NCBI RefSeq assembly: GCF_014649955.1
Contig: NZ_BMUA01000003.1
Location: forward strand, 1-64,000
Direction: 5' to 3'
Length of the DNA stretch: 64,000 nucleotides
DNA from: Streptomyces violascens
Lineage (GTDB): Bacteria; Actinomycetota; Actinomycetes; Streptomycetales; Streptomycetaceae
This document shows, piece after piece, positions 42,782 to 54,456 of this stretch. Every line of letters starts with the position of its first letter. The stretch's first letter is position 1. The notes beneath the pieces are model-generated. The model was not told the origin of the DNA. It searched no databases and worked only from the letters and a program-made list of their open reading frames with translations. Position numbers and translations under genes: made by a program.

Positions 42782-43909
42782 TCAGGGCCCGTCGAGATCC
42801 TCGATCGTGGCCTTCGACGGGGTTCGGCGCGGCGCCGTGGCGCGGGCGGTGAACTCCACGTCGCGGACGACCCGGGCAAAGTTCTCCCAGGTCAGCGCCC
42901 CGATTTCGGGTTCGGTCCAGCCCCGGCCGAGGAGCTCGGCGATCAGCGTCGGATAGCAGGAGGCGTCTTCGAGGCCGGGGATCCGCGGGGCGCCCCTGAC
43001 CAGCCCGAACGTTCCCGCAAGGCCCACGTGGGAGGGCCCGGCCACATCCCGCACCCGCTCGATGTGATCGGCCACGTCGCGTACGGAGACGGGCCGGCCG
43101 CCCTGCTCGATCTGCTCGGGGTCGAAGCTCACCAGGCAGACCCCGCCACTCGTGCCGAGCTCGGCGAGCAGTTCGTCGGAGGCGTTCAGCGGGTGCTTGG
43201 TGAGGGAGGCCGCCGCCGAGCGCGAGAGCAGCGCCGGAGCCTTGGAATTGTCGATGGTGCGGCGCCAGGTGCCCGGTTCCGCGCCCGAGAGGTCGAGCAG
43301 CATCCCGAGCCGGTTCGCCTCGCGCACCACTTCCAGGCCGAAGCGGGTGAGCCCCGGCTCGGTCCAGCGGGTGCCCGGGCCCAGCGCGAGGACCCGCACG
43401 CCGAGGAGGTGGTACGCCCGCAGGGTGCCCAGCGAGTCGCCGAGCGCGTGCGCGGTCACCGGGCCGAGGAACGAGGCGATGCGGCCGCAGTTGCGGGCGT
43501 CCGCGAGGTCCCCGCCGGTCAGGGCGAGCCGCAGCCACTCCGGGTACGAGGCGATCAGGGAGCGGATCCGGTCGAGCCGGTCCAGGGTGATCCCGGCCGG
43601 GTCCGGGCAGTCGGCTTCCGCGGTCAGCGCCCAGAACTGCGCGCCCACCCGGCCTGCCCGCAGCCGCGGGATGTCCGTGTCGAGCCCGCTCTCGCCGACC
43701 TCCAGGTCGTGCCAGGGGATCTGCCCGAGGGCCTTCGCCAGGGTGTTGTGCCCGTCGGCCACGGGGTAGGCGGCGAGCAGGTTCCGGGCCCGGTCGAGGC
43801 ACTCGGCGCCGTATTCCGGTACGGGGGCGGGGGGCCCGGGGGGTCCGGGGTTCGGCCCGAGCTCGCCGACGGCCGAGGTGTCCTCGGGGGCGTCCTGCAG
43901 ATCTGCCAT
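42782..43909 (-). CDS. Membrane-dipeptidase paralogue that has lost its metal site
   Basis: 375 residues with the same fold and length as the neighbouring dipeptidase (44297-45481), plus a Pro-rich N-terminus. Side by side, the zinc residues are gone: HND of the active gene is HNT (residue 56); the bridging Glu in EGG is replaced (FLGPVTAHAL); DLSH is DLSG; FSHS is LSRS; and GGDFDG is AGTFGL. Only the first His remains. The frame is intact and codon use normal, so it is maintained as a non-catalytic protein, perhaps a binding or regulatory partner. The ATG has GGGAG 7 bases upstream. No signal peptide. Confidence 0.85.
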   Translation of the reverse strand: MADLQDAPEDTSAVGELGPNPGPPGPPAPVPEYGAECLDRARNLLAAYPVADGHNTLAKALGQIPWHDLEVGESGLDTDIPRLRAGRVGAQFWALTAEADCPDPAGITLDRLDRIRSLIASYPEWLRLALTGGDLADARNCGRIASFLGPVTAHALGDSLGTLRAYHLLGVRVLALGPGTRWTEPGLTRFGLEVVREANRLGMLLDLSGAEPGTWRRTIDNSKAPALLSRSAAASLTKHPLNASDELLAELGTSGGVCLVSFDPEQIEQGGRPVSVRDVADHIERVRDVAGPSHVGLAGTFGLVRGAPRIPGLEDASCYPTLIAELLGRGWTEPEIGALTWENFARVVRDVEFTARATAPRRTPSKATIEDLDGP

Positions 43910-44296
43910 GGCGGGGCTCCCGGCGGGTCGGCGGTGGCGGCAGTAGGGCCACGGTGCCACGCGGGGGCGGCGGGGTCGCGGCAGACGGTCCGTCCGGGGG
44001 ACGCCCCGCACACTGCTGGGGCTCCGCCCCAGCCCCCGGGAGGCCCCACCCCGCCCCTTCCCGAAACCCGCCGGGGGGTGGGAAGTGTGCGGGCCGTCCT
44101 CCTGGGGCTCCGCCCCAGACCCCGTTCGCGCCTCAAGGGCGCTCGTCCTCAAACGCCGGACGGGCTGAAGATGCCGGTGTCGGCCGGCACCGACCCCGCC
44201 AGGGGCGCGGGGAACTGCGCGAGCAACCACGCACGGTCCGCAGCCGACCCACTCTCCCCGGCGGGTTCAGGGAAGGGGTGGGGTGGGGGCCCCGGG
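43910..44296. repeat. Second A+B repeat cluster between the dipeptidase genes
   Basis: 387 bases without a gene. A palindrome TGGGGCTCCGCCCCA occurs at 44018-44032 and again in module A (44104-44167: GCTCCGCCCCAGACCCC, TTCGCGCCTCAAGGGCGCTC, GTCCTCAAACGCCGGACGGG). Module B (44198-44230) reads CAGGGGCGCGGGGAACTGCG then CGAGCAACCAC. Apart from two or three substitutions these equal the copies at 24951-25113. Confidence 0.75.
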
Positions 44297-45481
44297 TTAC
44301 GCGTCCAGGTCTGCCAGTGCCGCGTTCGAGGGGCCGCGCCGGGCGCGGAGGTCGCGCGATACAGACTCCGCGTCGCGCAGCACCCGCACCGCGTTCGACC
44401 ACGTCAGCTTCGCCAGGTCCGCCGAGGACCAGCCCCGGGACAGCAGCTCGGCCACCAGGTTCGGGTACCCCGAGACGTCATCCAGGCCGGAGGGGGTGAA
44501 CGCCGTGCCGTCGAAGTCGCCGCCGATCCCGATGTGGTCGACCCCGGCGACCTCCCGCATGTGGTCCAGGTGGTCCGCCACCGTCGCGGCCGTCGCGACG
44601 GGACGCGGATTCGCCGCCCCGAACGCCTCGTGGAGCTTCATCGCCTCCGGCGAGGTGTCGAGGTGGTGGTACCCGTGCGCCCGCAGGTTCTCGTCGGCCG
44701 CCTGGGTCCACGCCACCGCCGCCGGCAGGATGAACTTCGGCACGAACGTCGCCATCGCCACCCCGCCGTTCCCCGGCAGCTCGGCCAGCACGTCGTCCGG
44801 AACGTTCCGCGGATGGTCGCAGATCGCCCGGGCCGAGGAGTGGGAGAAGATCACGGGGGCGACGGACGTCGACAGCGCGTCCCGCATCGTCGTCGCCGCC
44901 ACGTGCGACAGGTCCACCAGCATGCCGATGCGGTTCATCTCGCGTACGACCTCGTGGCCGAACGGCGAAAGGCCCCCCACCCCCGGCTCGTCCGTCGCCG
45001 AGTCCGCCCACGGCAGGTTGTCGTTGTGGGTCAGGGTCATGTACCGGACGCCCAGCGCGTACAACGCCCGCAATGTGGCAAGGGAGTTGTTGATCGAGTG
45101 GCCGCCCTCGGCACCCTTCAGGGAGGCGATGCGGCCCTCGGCTCGGGCCGCCTCCATGTCGTCCGCGGTGAGCGCGGGCGCCAGGTCGCCGGGGTAGCGG
45201 GCCAGCATCTGGTCGACGCAGTCGATCTGCTCCAGGGTCGCGCTGACCGCCTCGTCGCCCGCCAGGTCGGTACGGACGTACACGGACCAGAACTGCGCAC
45301 CGACCCCGCCCGCCCGCAGCCGGGCGAGGTCGGTGTGGGTGCGGCCGGTCAGGTCGGTCGCGAGGTCGCAGCGATCGAGGTCGTAACGGGCCTTGGCGCG
45401 CAGCGCCCAGGGCAGGTCGTTGTGGCCGTCGACGACGGGGTGGCGGGCGAGCAGGGCGCGGGCTTCGTCGAGATGCGTCAT
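44297..45481 (-). CDS. Membrane dipeptidase (renal dipeptidase family, peptidase M19)
   Basis: A 394-residue dinuclear zinc hydrolase. All metal ligands are visible: His20 and Asp22 in [10 protein letters not shown], Glu in KGAEGGHSI near 125, His in VDLSHVA near 192, His in VIFSHSSAR near 213, and Asp in GGDFDGTAF near 305. It should cleave dipeptides, including D-configured or dehydro ones. No signal peptide, so probably cytosolic despite the family name. The ATG at 45481 has GGAAAG at a good distance; a GTG at 45490 overlaps the purE stop and is an alternative. Downstream of purE on the same strand, likely co-transcribed. Confidence 0.92.
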   Translation of the reverse strand: MTHLDEARALLARHPVVDGHNDLPWALRAKARYDLDRCDLATDLTGRTHTDLARLRAGGVGAQFWSVYVRTDLAGDEAVSATLEQIDCVDQMLARYPGDLAPALTADDMEAARAEGRIASLKGAEGGHSINNSLATLRALYALGVRYMTLTHNDNLPWADSATDEPGVGGLSPFGHEVVREMNRIGMLVDLSHVAATTMRDALSTSVAPVIFSHSSARAICDHPRNVPDDVLAELPGNGGVAMATFVPKFILPAAVAWTQAADENLRAHGYHHLDTSPEAMKLHEAFGAANPRPVATAATVADHLDHMREVAGVDHIGIGGDFDGTAFTPSGLDDVSGYPNLVAELLSRGWSSADLAKLTWSNAVRVLRDAESVSRDLRARRGPSNAALADLDA

Positions 45482-45486
45482 GGGAC

Positions 45487-46071
45487 TCACTTTCCGAATC
45501 CGAAGGCGCCCGAACCCTCGACCTTCGCCCGCAGCCGCTTGCCCTTCTCGGTGGCCTGGTCGTTGAGCTCCTGCTGGAACTCCCGCATGCGGGCGAGGAG
45601 TTCGGCGTCCTGAGTCGCCAGGATGCGCGCCGCGAGCAGGCCCGCGTTGCGCGCGCCGCCGACCGAGACGGTGGCGACCGGCACCCCGGCCGGCATCTGC
45701 ACGATGGACAGCAGCGAGTCCATGCCGTCCAGGTACTTGAGCGGAACCGGGACGCCGATGACCGGCAGCGGGGTGACCGAGGCCAGCATGCCGGGCAGGT
45801 GGGCGGCGCCGCCCGCACCCGCGATGATCGCCTTCAGGCCGCGGTCCGCCGCGTGCTCGCCGTACGCGATCATCTCGTGCGGCATCCGGTGCGCGGAGAC
45901 GACGTCGACCTCGTACCGGATCTCGAACTCGTCGAGGGCCTTGGCGGCGGCCTCCATGACCGGCCAGTCGGAGTCCGAGCCCATGACGATGCCGACGACG
46001 GGGCCGTCGGAAAAGGGGTGCGCGTCAGCGCTCGTCGAGGAGTGGCGGCCGGGCGACGGGTGGGCGCTCAT
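45487..46071 (-). CDS. purE: N5-carboxyaminoimidazole ribonucleotide mutase
   Basis: A 194-residue class I Pur[20 protein letters not shown] near 25-43 binds the substrate phosphate, with [11 protein letters not shown] near 58 and [12 protein letters not shown] near 84. It moves the carboxyl group of N5-CAIR to give CAIR in purine synthesis. The C-terminal helix ([11 protein letters not shown]) is longer than usual. The ATG overlaps the purK stop as ATGA, so the two are coupled. Confidence 0.97.
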   Translation of the reverse strand: MSAHPSPGRHSSTSADAHPFSDGPVVGIVMGSDSDWPVMEAAAKALDEFEIRYEVDVVSAHRMPHEMIAYGEHAADRGLKAIIAGAGGAAHLPGMLASVTPLPVIGVPVPLKYLDGMDSLLSIVQMPAGVPVATVSVGGARNAGLLAARILATQDAELLARMREFQQELNDQATEKGKRLRAKVEGSGAFGFGK

Positions 46072-47219
46072 TCGGTGATCGTTCCTCTGAGGTAGTCGGC
46101 TGCGTGGCGGGCCCGCTCGCGGGCGTCCGCGAGGTCGTCGCCGTAGGTGTTGACGTGGCCCACCTTGCGGCCGGGCTTCACGTCCTTTCCGTACATGTGG
46201 ATCTTGAGCTGCGGGTCTCGGGCCATGCAGTGCAGGTACGCGTAGTACATGTCCGGGTAGTCGCCGCCGAGCACGTTGCACATCACGGTCCACTTCGACC
46301 GCGGGCGCGGGTCGCCCAGGGGGAGGTCGAGGACGGCGCGGACGTGGTTGGCGAACTGCGAGGTGATCGCGCCGTCCTGGGTCCAGTGGCCGGAGTTGTG
46401 CGGGCGCATGGCGAGCTCGTTGACGAGAATGCCCGGCACACCGTCGGCGTCGCGGGTCTCGAAGAGCTCGACCGCGAGGTGGCCGACGACGCCCAGCTCG
46501 GAGGCGATGCGCAGGGCGAGCTGCTGTGCCTCGCCCGCCAGCGCGTCGTCGAGGCCGGGCGCGGGGGCGATCACCGTGTCGCAGACCCCGTCGACCTGGA
46601 TCGACTCGACGACCGGGTAGGCCACGGCCTGGTCGCTGGGGGAGCGTACGACGTTGGCCGCCAGCTCCCGTACGAAGTCCACCTTCTCCTCGGCGAGGAC
46701 GTCGACGCCCGCCTTGAAGGCGTCGGCCGCGTCGGCCTCGGAGCGCACGAACCACACGCCCTTGCCGTCGTAGCCGCCGACGACGGTCTTGAGGATGACC
46801 GGGTAGCCCTCCCCTTCCGCCGCGAACGCCGAGACGTCCGCCGGGTCGGCCACGATGCGGTGGCGGGGGCAGGGCGCGCCGATCTCGCTGAGCCGGGCGC
46901 GCATCACCCCCTTGTCGTGGGCGTGCACCAACGCGTCGGGCCCCGGCCGGACGACGATGCCGTCCGCTTCCAGGGCCCGCAGGTGTTCGGTCGGAACGTG
47001 CTCGTGATCGAACGTGATCACGTCACAGCCGCGTGCGAAGTCACGCAGCGTGTCCAGGTCGCGATAGTCGCCGATGACGACGTCGCTCACCACCTGGGCC
47101 GCCGAGTCCTGCGGGGTGTCACTGAGGAGCTTGAATCTGATGCCGAGGGGGATGCCCGCCTCGTGGGTCATGCGGGCGAGCTGACCGCCGCCGACCATGC
47201 CGACTACCGGGAACGTCAC
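46068..47219 (-). CDS. purK: 5-(carboxyamino)imidazole ribonucleotide synthase
   Basis: A 383-residue ATP-grasp enzyme making N5-CAIR from AIR, bicarbonate and ATP, the substrate of PurE. Motifs: [17 protein letters not shown] at the N-terminus, [19 protein letters not shown] near 145, [16 protein letters not shown] near 183 and [18 protein letters not shown] near 280. The start is the GTG of VTFPVVGM. The GGAGG just before it is too close to act, and TACCCT lies 6 bases upstream, so a leaderless transcript is likely. Order purK-purE is the conserved actinobacterial one (Rv3276c-Rv3275c). Confidence 0.97.
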   Translation of the reverse strand: MTFPVVGMVGGGQLARMTHEAGIPLGIRFKLLSDTPQDSAAQVVSDVVIGDYRDLDTLRDFARGCDVITFDHEHVPTEHLRALEADGIVVRPGPDALVHAHDKGVMRARLSEIGAPCPRHRIVADPADVSAFAAEGEGYPVILKTVVGGYDGKGVWFVRSEADAADAFKAGVDVLAEEKVDFVRELAANVVRSPSDQAVAYPVVESIQVDGVCDTVIAPAPGLDDALAGEAQQLALRIASELGVVGHLAVELFETRDADGVPGILVNELAMRPHNSGHWTQDGAITSQFANHVRAVLDLPLGDPRPRSKWTVMCNVLGGDYPDMYYAYLHCMARDPQLKIHMYGKDVKPGRKVGHVNTYGDDLADARERARHAADYLRGTITE

Positions 47220-47225
47220 ACCTCC

Positions 47226-47231
47226 AGGGTA
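47226..47231 (-). promoter_or_regulatory. -10 box of purK, leaderless type
   Basis: Minus-strand TACCCT ends 6 bases before the GTG at 47219, so transcription probably begins at the start codon. Confidence 0.5.
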
Positions 47232-47327
47232 TCCGCAGCCTCCGCGGGCGCTCCATGGCCGGGTTCCGCCCGGGGCAATACGGACGCCCGGGGGCGTCGC
47301 GCGGAGGGGGTGGTTAGCATGGGCGGG

Positions 47328-47356
47328 TTGACTGGCACGAAAAGCACACCTACTCG
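47328..47356 (+). promoter_or_regulatory. Promoter of the gtrA-like gene
   Basis: TTGACT (47328-47333), a 17-base spacer and TACTCG (47351-47356) lie 20 bases before the ATG. The final -10 base deviates from TANNNT. Confidence 0.5.
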
Positions 47357-47376
47357 GACGGGGCTGGGCGATCACC

Positions 47377-47880
47377 ATGAGTGCACAGGGCGCGTCGCCA
47401 TCGCGACTGCGACAGCTCGTCCGGGAGGTCGCCAAGTTCGGCGCCGTCGGCGGGCTCGGGGTGCTCGTGAACATGGGCGCCTTCAACCTGCTGCGGCACA
47501 CGACCGAGCTCCAGGTCGTGCGGGCCAGCCTGCTGGCCACCGCGATCGCGATCGCCTTCAACTACCTGGGCTTTCGCTACTTCACCTACCGGGACCGCGA
47601 GAAGAGCGGCCGGGCCCGTGAGCTCACGCTGTTCCTGCTGTTCAGCGTGGTCGGCGCGGTGATCGAGAACGGGATTCTGTACGCGGCGACGTACGGCTTC
47701 GGCTGGAACAGCCCGTGGCAGAACAACTTCTTCAAGTTCGCCGGCATCGGCCTCGGCACGCTGTTCCGGTTCTGGTCGTACCGCACCTGGGTCTTCCGCG
47801 CGCTGCCCGCCCGGGAGGCCGTGCAGACGGCGGAATCGTTTCTCGACGACCCCCGGCCCGCCGTCCCCGCCAAGCGCTGA
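47377..47880 (+). CDS. GtrA family membrane protein
   Basis: A 167-residue protein with four membrane helices (about 20-40, 50-66, 83-103, 115-135) and the family motif AIAFNYLGFRYFTYRDR at the second helix. GtrA-type proteins are thought to flip or hand over polyprenol-phosphate sugars. The M. tuberculosis homologue Rv3277 is likewise beside purK. It is divergent from purK and convergent with the histidine kinase gene. Confidence 0.9.
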   Translation: MSAQGASPSRLRQLVREVAKFGAVGGLGVLVNMGAFNLLRHTTELQVVRASLLATAIAIAFNYLGFRYFTYRDREKSGRARELTLFLLFSVVGAVIENGILYAATYGFGWNSPWQNNFFKFAGIGLGTLFRFWSYRTWVFRALPAREAVQTAESFLDDPRPAVPAKR

Positions 47881-47896
47881 CCGCATTCACCGAGCC

Positions 47897-47917
47897 CCGG
47901 CGCCCCGACCGCGCCGG
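47897..47917. terminator. Short hairpin between gtrA and the kinase gene
   Basis: CCGGCGC and GCGCCGG pair with a 7-base loop in the 39-base convergent gap. Confidence 0.45.
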
Positions 47918-47919
47918 AT

Positions 47920-49191
47920 TCAGCGGATCGTCTCCGTGCGCTCCGGCTCCCGGCGCCCCCGCGCCTCCCTGCTGAGGAACAGCGCGAACACCGCGGGCTG
48001 CTGCTGGAGCATTTCGAGCCGGCCGCCGTCGGCCTCCGCGAGGTCGCGGGCGACCGCGAGGCCGATGCCCGTGGAGTTGCGGCCGCTGATGGTCCGCTCG
48101 AAGATCCGCGCGCCGAGGTCGGGACGCACACCCGGGCCCTCGTCGGTGACCTCCACCACGGCCTGGTTCCCGGTGACGCGGGTACGTACCGCTACCGTGC
48201 CGCCGCCGTGCATCAGCGAGTTCTCGATCAGTGCGGCCAGCACCTGGGCGACCGCGCCCGGCGTCCCGACCGCCTTCAGACCCGTCTTCCCGGAGCGCAC
48301 GATCGCGCGGCCCGCGCTGCGATAGGCCGGGCGCCACTCCTCCAGCTGCTGCTTGACGACCTCGTCCAGGGAGAAGACCACGGCCGAACCGGTGCGCGGA
48401 TCACGGTTGTTGGTGAGGAGGCGCTCCACGACGTCGGTGAGCCGCTCGACCTGGGTGAGCGCGATCGTCGCCTCTTCCTTGACCGTGTCGAGGTCGTCGG
48501 TGAGGGCGATCTCCTCCAGGCGCATGGACAGCGCGGTCAGCGGCGTACGCAGCTGGTGCGAGGCGTCGGCCGCGAGACGGCGCTCGGCGGTGAGCATCCG
48601 GCCGATCCGGTCGGCCGAGGAGTCGAGCACATCGGCGACCCGGTCGAGCTCGGGCACCCCGTACCGCTTGTGCCGCGGGCGCGGATCGCCCGAGCCGAGC
48701 CGCTCGGCGGTCTCGGCGAGGTCGGTGAGCGGGGAGGCCAGCTTGTTGGCCTGGCGTACGGCCAGGAGCACCGCGGACACGATGGCGAGCAGGGCCACCG
48801 CGCCGATGATCAGCAGCGTGCGCCCGACCTCCTTGGTGACCGTGGAGCGGGACTCCTCGACCAGCACCGACTCGCCGCGCTCGCCCACGGCGGTGCCCTT
48901 GATGACGGTGCCCTCGGGCTTCTGGCCGATCTCCATCACCGGGCGGCCCGGGATCTCGATGCGGGCGTAGCGCTTGGGGTCGATCTGTTCGTCCAGGACC
49001 TGCACGTTGATCGTCTCGTTCGCCAGGGTGCGGCTGTCGACGACGGAGACCAGCCGCAGCGCCTCGGAGTCGACACTCTCCTGGGCGCTGCTGCTGATGG
49101 TCCGTGTCTCCACGATGACGAGGGAGACGCCGAAGACCGCGATCACCACGAGAACGACCGCGAGTGTGGAATTGATCAGTCGACGGCGCAT
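47920..49191 (-). CDS. Sensor histidine kinase with HAMP domain
   Basis: 423 residues. Membrane helices at about 5-28 and 122-145 enclose an extracellular sensor of about 95 residues without cysteines. Then come HAMP (about 145-198), the H-box ASHQLRTPLTALSMRLEE with the phospho-His near 211, the N-box ALIENSLMHGGG near 320, DEGPGV near 345 and TGIGLAVARDLAEADGG near 370. It pairs with the response regulator that starts the operon 13 bases upstream. The signal is unknown. No ribosome site is visible, suggesting coupling with the upstream gene. Confidence 0.93.
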   Translation of the reverse strand: MRRRLINSTLAVVLVVIAVFGVSLVIVETRTISSSAQESVDSEALRLVSVVDSRTLANETINVQVLDEQIDPKRYARIEIPGRPVMEIGQKPEGTVIKGTAVGERGESVLVEESRSTVTKEVGRTLLIIGAVALLAIVSAVLLAVRQANKLASPLTDLAETAERLGSGDPRPRHKRYGVPELDRVADVLDSSADRIGRMLTAERRLAADASHQLRTPLTALSMRLEEIALTDDLDTVKEEATIALTQVERLTDVVERLLTNNRDPRTGSAVVFSLDEVVKQQLEEWRPAYRSAGRAIVRSGKTGLKAVGTPGAVAQVLAALIENSLMHGGGTVAVRTRVTGNQAVVEVTDEGPGVRPDLGARIFERTISGRNSTGIGLAVARDLAEADGGRLEMLQQQPAVFALFLSREARGRREPERTETIR

Positions 49192-49204
49192 GTGCGGAGG
49201 TGCT

Positions 49205-49882
49205 CTAGCTCTTCTCGAAGCGGAAGCCGACTCCGCGGACGGTGGCGATGTAGCGCGGATTGGCCGCGTCGTCGCCGAGCTTCTTGCGCAGCCACGAGAT
49301 GTGCATGTCGAGCGTCTTGGTCGAGGACCACCACGTGGTGTCCCAGACCTCGCGCATCAGCTGGTCGCGGGTCACCACCCGGCCCGCGTCCCGCACCAGG
49401 ACGCGCAGCAGGTCGAACTCCTTGGCGGTGAGCTGGAGCTCCTCGTCGCCCATCCAGGCGCGGTGCGACTCGACGTCGATCCGCACCCCGTGGGTGGCGG
49501 GCTGGGACACCGGCTCGGTGGCGCCGCGGCGCAGCAGCGCCCGGACCCTCGCGAGCAGTTCGGCCAGGCGGAAGGGCTTGGTCACGTAGTCGTCGGCGCC
49601 GGCGTCGAGGCCGACCACGGTGTCCACCTCGTCGGCGCGGGCGGTGAGCACGAGGATGGGGACGGTGTGCCCCTCGGAGCGCAGCCTCCGGGCGACTTCG
49701 AGGCCGTCCATGCCGGGAAGCCCCAGGTCGAGCACGACCAGGTCGGCGCCCCCCTGCAGTCCGGCGTCGAGGGCGGTCGGGCCGTCCTCGCGCACCTCGA
49801 CCTCGTAACCCTCCCTGCGCAGGGCGCGGGCCAATGGCTCCGAGATGGACGCGTCGTCCTCGGCGAGCAGTACACGGGTCAT
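49205..49882 (-). CDS. OmpR-type response regulator
   Basis: 225 residues: receiver domain (1-115) with Asp9/Asp10, phospho-acceptor Asp52 (LDLGLPGMDG) and Lys102 (VTKPFR); winged-helix DNA-binding domain (about 130-223) with LTAKEFDLLRVLVRDAG and YIATVRGVGFRFE. It should control envelope or stress genes with the kinase downstream. The start is the ATG of MTRVLLAEDD. TACCAT seven bases upstream and the absence of a ribosome site suggest a leaderless transcript for the operon. Confidence 0.94.
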   Translation of the reverse strand: MTRVLLAEDDASISEPLARALRREGYEVEVREDGPTALDAGLQGGADLVVLDLGLPGMDGLEVARRLRSEGHTVPILVLTARADEVDTVVGLDAGADDYVTKPFRLAELLARVRALLRRGATEPVSQPATHGVRIDVESHRAWMGDEELQLTAKEFDLLRVLVRDAGRVVTRDQLMREVWDTTWWSSTKTLDMHISWLRKKLGDDAANPRYIATVRGVGFRFEKS

Positions 49883-49889
49883 GGGGGTG

Positions 49890-49895
49890 ATGGTA
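49890..49895 (-). promoter_or_regulatory. -10 box of the two-component operon, leaderless type
   Basis: Minus-strand TACCAT is 7 bases before the ATG at 49882. A CTGACG 19 bases further upstream could be its -35. Confidence 0.45.
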
Positions 49896-50352
49896 GTCCG
49901 CGGCGGCGACAATGCGTCAGGTGATCCACCCACCCTGCGGGTCCACCAATCGATCTTGTTTAACACCTTCGAATCAGGGTCACTGGTTCCAGGTATGCCT
50001 GTGATCCATGTCTCAAGTCCTTCCATATGCCGCAGTTGGGTGACGTATGGTGTGCCAACGCCTATAGCACTACACGGGGACCTTTGGCTTGCTCGGCGCG
50101 CCAAGGGTCTCTTTTCTGCACAGGACCGGCTTCGCCAGTCTTGAGATTCAGTGAATGACCTACGGGCCGGGCCCCAGCGCGAAGAAGCGCAAGGGGTGTG
50201 GATCCCGGTGTGGTCTGTCCTTCTCGCGCTCCCCCACGGAGCCGGACCCCAAAGGCGTTGGGGGGACAGTCTCCATGCCGGTGCCGGCCCTCCCCCACCG
50301 GGCGCGACTCAACGCTCACGAAGCGCGCGTCCCGAGCAAGCAAGGATCGACC
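49896..50352 (+). promoter_or_regulatory. Long leader of the POT peptide transporter gene
   Basis: About 457 bases without a convincing gene. TATAGC (50063-50068) preceded by TGACGT is a weak promoter. A terminator-like hairpin follows (see 50079-50118). Further hairpins: CCCCAA-5 bases-TTGGGG at 50247-50263 and CCGGTG/CACCGG near 50278-50300. An in-frame upstream extension of the transporter (from 50155) has no protein character. Confidence 0.45.
50079..50118 (+). terminator. Attenuator-like hairpin with T-rich tail
   Basis: GACCTTTGGC (50079-50088) pairs with GCCAAGGGTC (50100-50109) with one G-U pair and an 11-base loop, followed by TCTTTTCTG. Its position 235 bases before the transporter start codon and just after a promoter-like box suggests premature termination control. 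Confidence 0.5.
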
Positions 50353-51852
50353 ATGGCGTCCAGCCTGACGAAGGACTCCGCCAGCACCACTGGCACCGAG
50401 AAGACCTTCCTCGGCCACCCCCGCGGCCTGGCCAACCTCTTCATGACGGAGATGTGGGAGCGCTACAGCTTCTACGGCATGCGGGCTCTGCTCGTGCTCT
50501 ACCTGGTCGCCCCGGCGTCCAGCGGCGGGCTCGGGTTCAACATGGCCACGGCCACCGCGATCTACTCCGTGTACAACGCGATGGTGTACCTGCTCGCCCT
50601 GCCGGGCGGCTGGCTCGCCGACCGCGCCTGGGGTGCCCGCAAGACGGTCGCCATCGGCGGCACGATCATCATGATCGGCCACTTCCTCCTGGCCGTGCCG
50701 GTCGAGATCTCGTTCTTCATCGGGCTCGCGGCCATCGCGATCGGCTCGGGTCTCCTCAAGGCCAACATCTCCACGATGGTCGGCCACCTGTACCCGGACA
50801 AGAACGACCCGCGTCGCGACGGTGGCTTCACGGTCTTCTACATGGGCATCAACCTCGGTGCCTTCGCCGCCCCGCTGACGATCGGCACCGTCGGCCAGAA
50901 CGTCAACTGGCACCTCGGCTTCGCCTTCGCCGGTGTGGGTATGGCCCTTGGTCTGCTGTTCTTCTTCCTCGGTACCCGCCACATGTCGGCGGAGAGCGAC
51001 GTCGTCCCGACGCCGATGTCCGAGGCCGAGCGCGCCGGGATCATCAAGAAGGTCCTGATGTGGCTGGCCGTCGCGGTCGTCGCCTACGGCGCCCTCGCCC
51101 TCTCGGGTCACTTCACGGTCGACTGGGCCATCTGGCCGCTGACCATCGCCGGCCTCGTCATCCCGGCCTGGTACCTGCTGCGCATCAAGCGCGACAAGGA
51201 CCTCGACGAGGTCTCGCAGTCGCGGATGTCGGCGTACGTCTGGTTCTTCGTCGCCGCGGCCGTCTTCTGGGGCATCTACGACCAGACCGGCTCGACGCTG
51301 AGCGTGTTCGCCCAGGACAAGACGGCGAACAACCTGTTCGGCCTGGACTTCCCGTCCAGCTGGTTCCAGTCCCTGAACCCGCTGTACGTGATGGCCCTGG
51401 CCCCGGTCTTCGCCTGGCTCTGGGTGTACCTGAACAAGCGCCGCCAGGAGCCGAGCACGCTGTCGAAGTTCGCCTTCGGCCTCACGCTCATCGGCGCCTC
51501 GTTCTTCGTGATGATGCTGGCCCAGGCCGCCGCGTCCGGCGACGTCAAGGTCACCCCGCTGTGGCTGTGCAGCGTCTACCTGATCCAGACCGTCGGCGAG
51601 CTGACGCTCTCCCCGGTCGGGCTCTCGCTGACCACCAAGCTGGCGCCGCAGAAGTACGCCTCCCAGATGATGGGTGTCTGGTTCCTGGCCGTCACGGCCG
51701 GCGACTCGGTCATCGCGCTGCTCCAGCTGATCGGTGCGCCGACCGACTCGACGTACTGGTTCGCCAGCCAGGGCGGGCTCGCCGTCCTCGCCGGTGTCGC
51801 GATCTTCATGTTCCGCAAGAAGGTCAAGCCGCTCATGGGTGGCGTGCACTAA
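50353..51852 (+). CDS. POT/PTR2 family proton-coupled peptide transporter
   Basis: A 499-residue MFS-fold transporter with 14 predicted helices that imports di- and tripeptides with protons. Signatures: MTEMWERYSFYGMRALLVLY near 33-52 (the E-x-x-E-R-F/Y proton motif), GGWLADRAWGARKT near 90, FYMGINLGAFAAP near 160 (PTR2 signature) and QTVGELTLSPVGLS near 412. The ATG has AGGA 8 bases upstream. The neighbouring dipeptidase at 44297 could process imported peptides. Confidence 0.95.
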   Translation: MASSLTKDSASTTGTEKTFLGHPRGLANLFMTEMWERYSFYGMRALLVLYLVAPASSGGLGFNMATATAIYSVYNAMVYLLALPGGWLADRAWGARKTVAIGGTIIMIGHFLLAVPVEISFFIGLAAIAIGSGLLKANISTMVGHLYPDKNDPRRDGGFTVFYMGINLGAFAAPLTIGTVGQNVNWHLGFAFAGVGMALGLLFFFLGTRHMSAESDVVPTPMSEAERAGIIKKVLMWLAVAVVAYGALALSGHFTVDWAIWPLTIAGLVIPAWYLLRIKRDKDLDEVSQSRMSAYVWFFVAAAVFWGIYDQTGSTLSVFAQDKTANNLFGLDFPSSWFQSLNPLYVMALAPVFAWLWVYLNKRRQEPSTLSKFAFGLTLIGASFFVMMLAQAAASGDVKVTPLWLCSVYLIQTVGELTLSPVGLSLTTKLAPQKYASQMMGVWFLAVTAGDSVIALLQLIGAPTDSTYWFASQGGLAVLAGVAIFMFRKKVKPLMGGVH

Positions 51853-51870
51853 GCACCGCGTACGCAAGTG

Positions 51871-51905
51871 AAGAGCCGCCGCACCAGCGAGGTGCGGCGG
51901 CTCTT
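51871..51905. terminator. Bidirectional terminator
   Basis: A 15-bp perfect stem, AAGAGCCGCCGCACC against GGTGCGGCGGCTCTT, with loop AGCGA lies between the convergent transporter and surface-protein genes. Confidence 0.88.
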
Positions 51906-51922
51906 CGCGTTCCCGGGGCAGG

Positions 51923-54452
<2,530 letters not shown>

Positions 54453-54456
<4 letters not shown>

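Noticed and set aside
42782-43909. Calling the degenerate dipeptidase a pseudogene
   Set aside because: The frame is intact over full length, with a good ribosome site and normal codon use; loss is confined to metal ligands.
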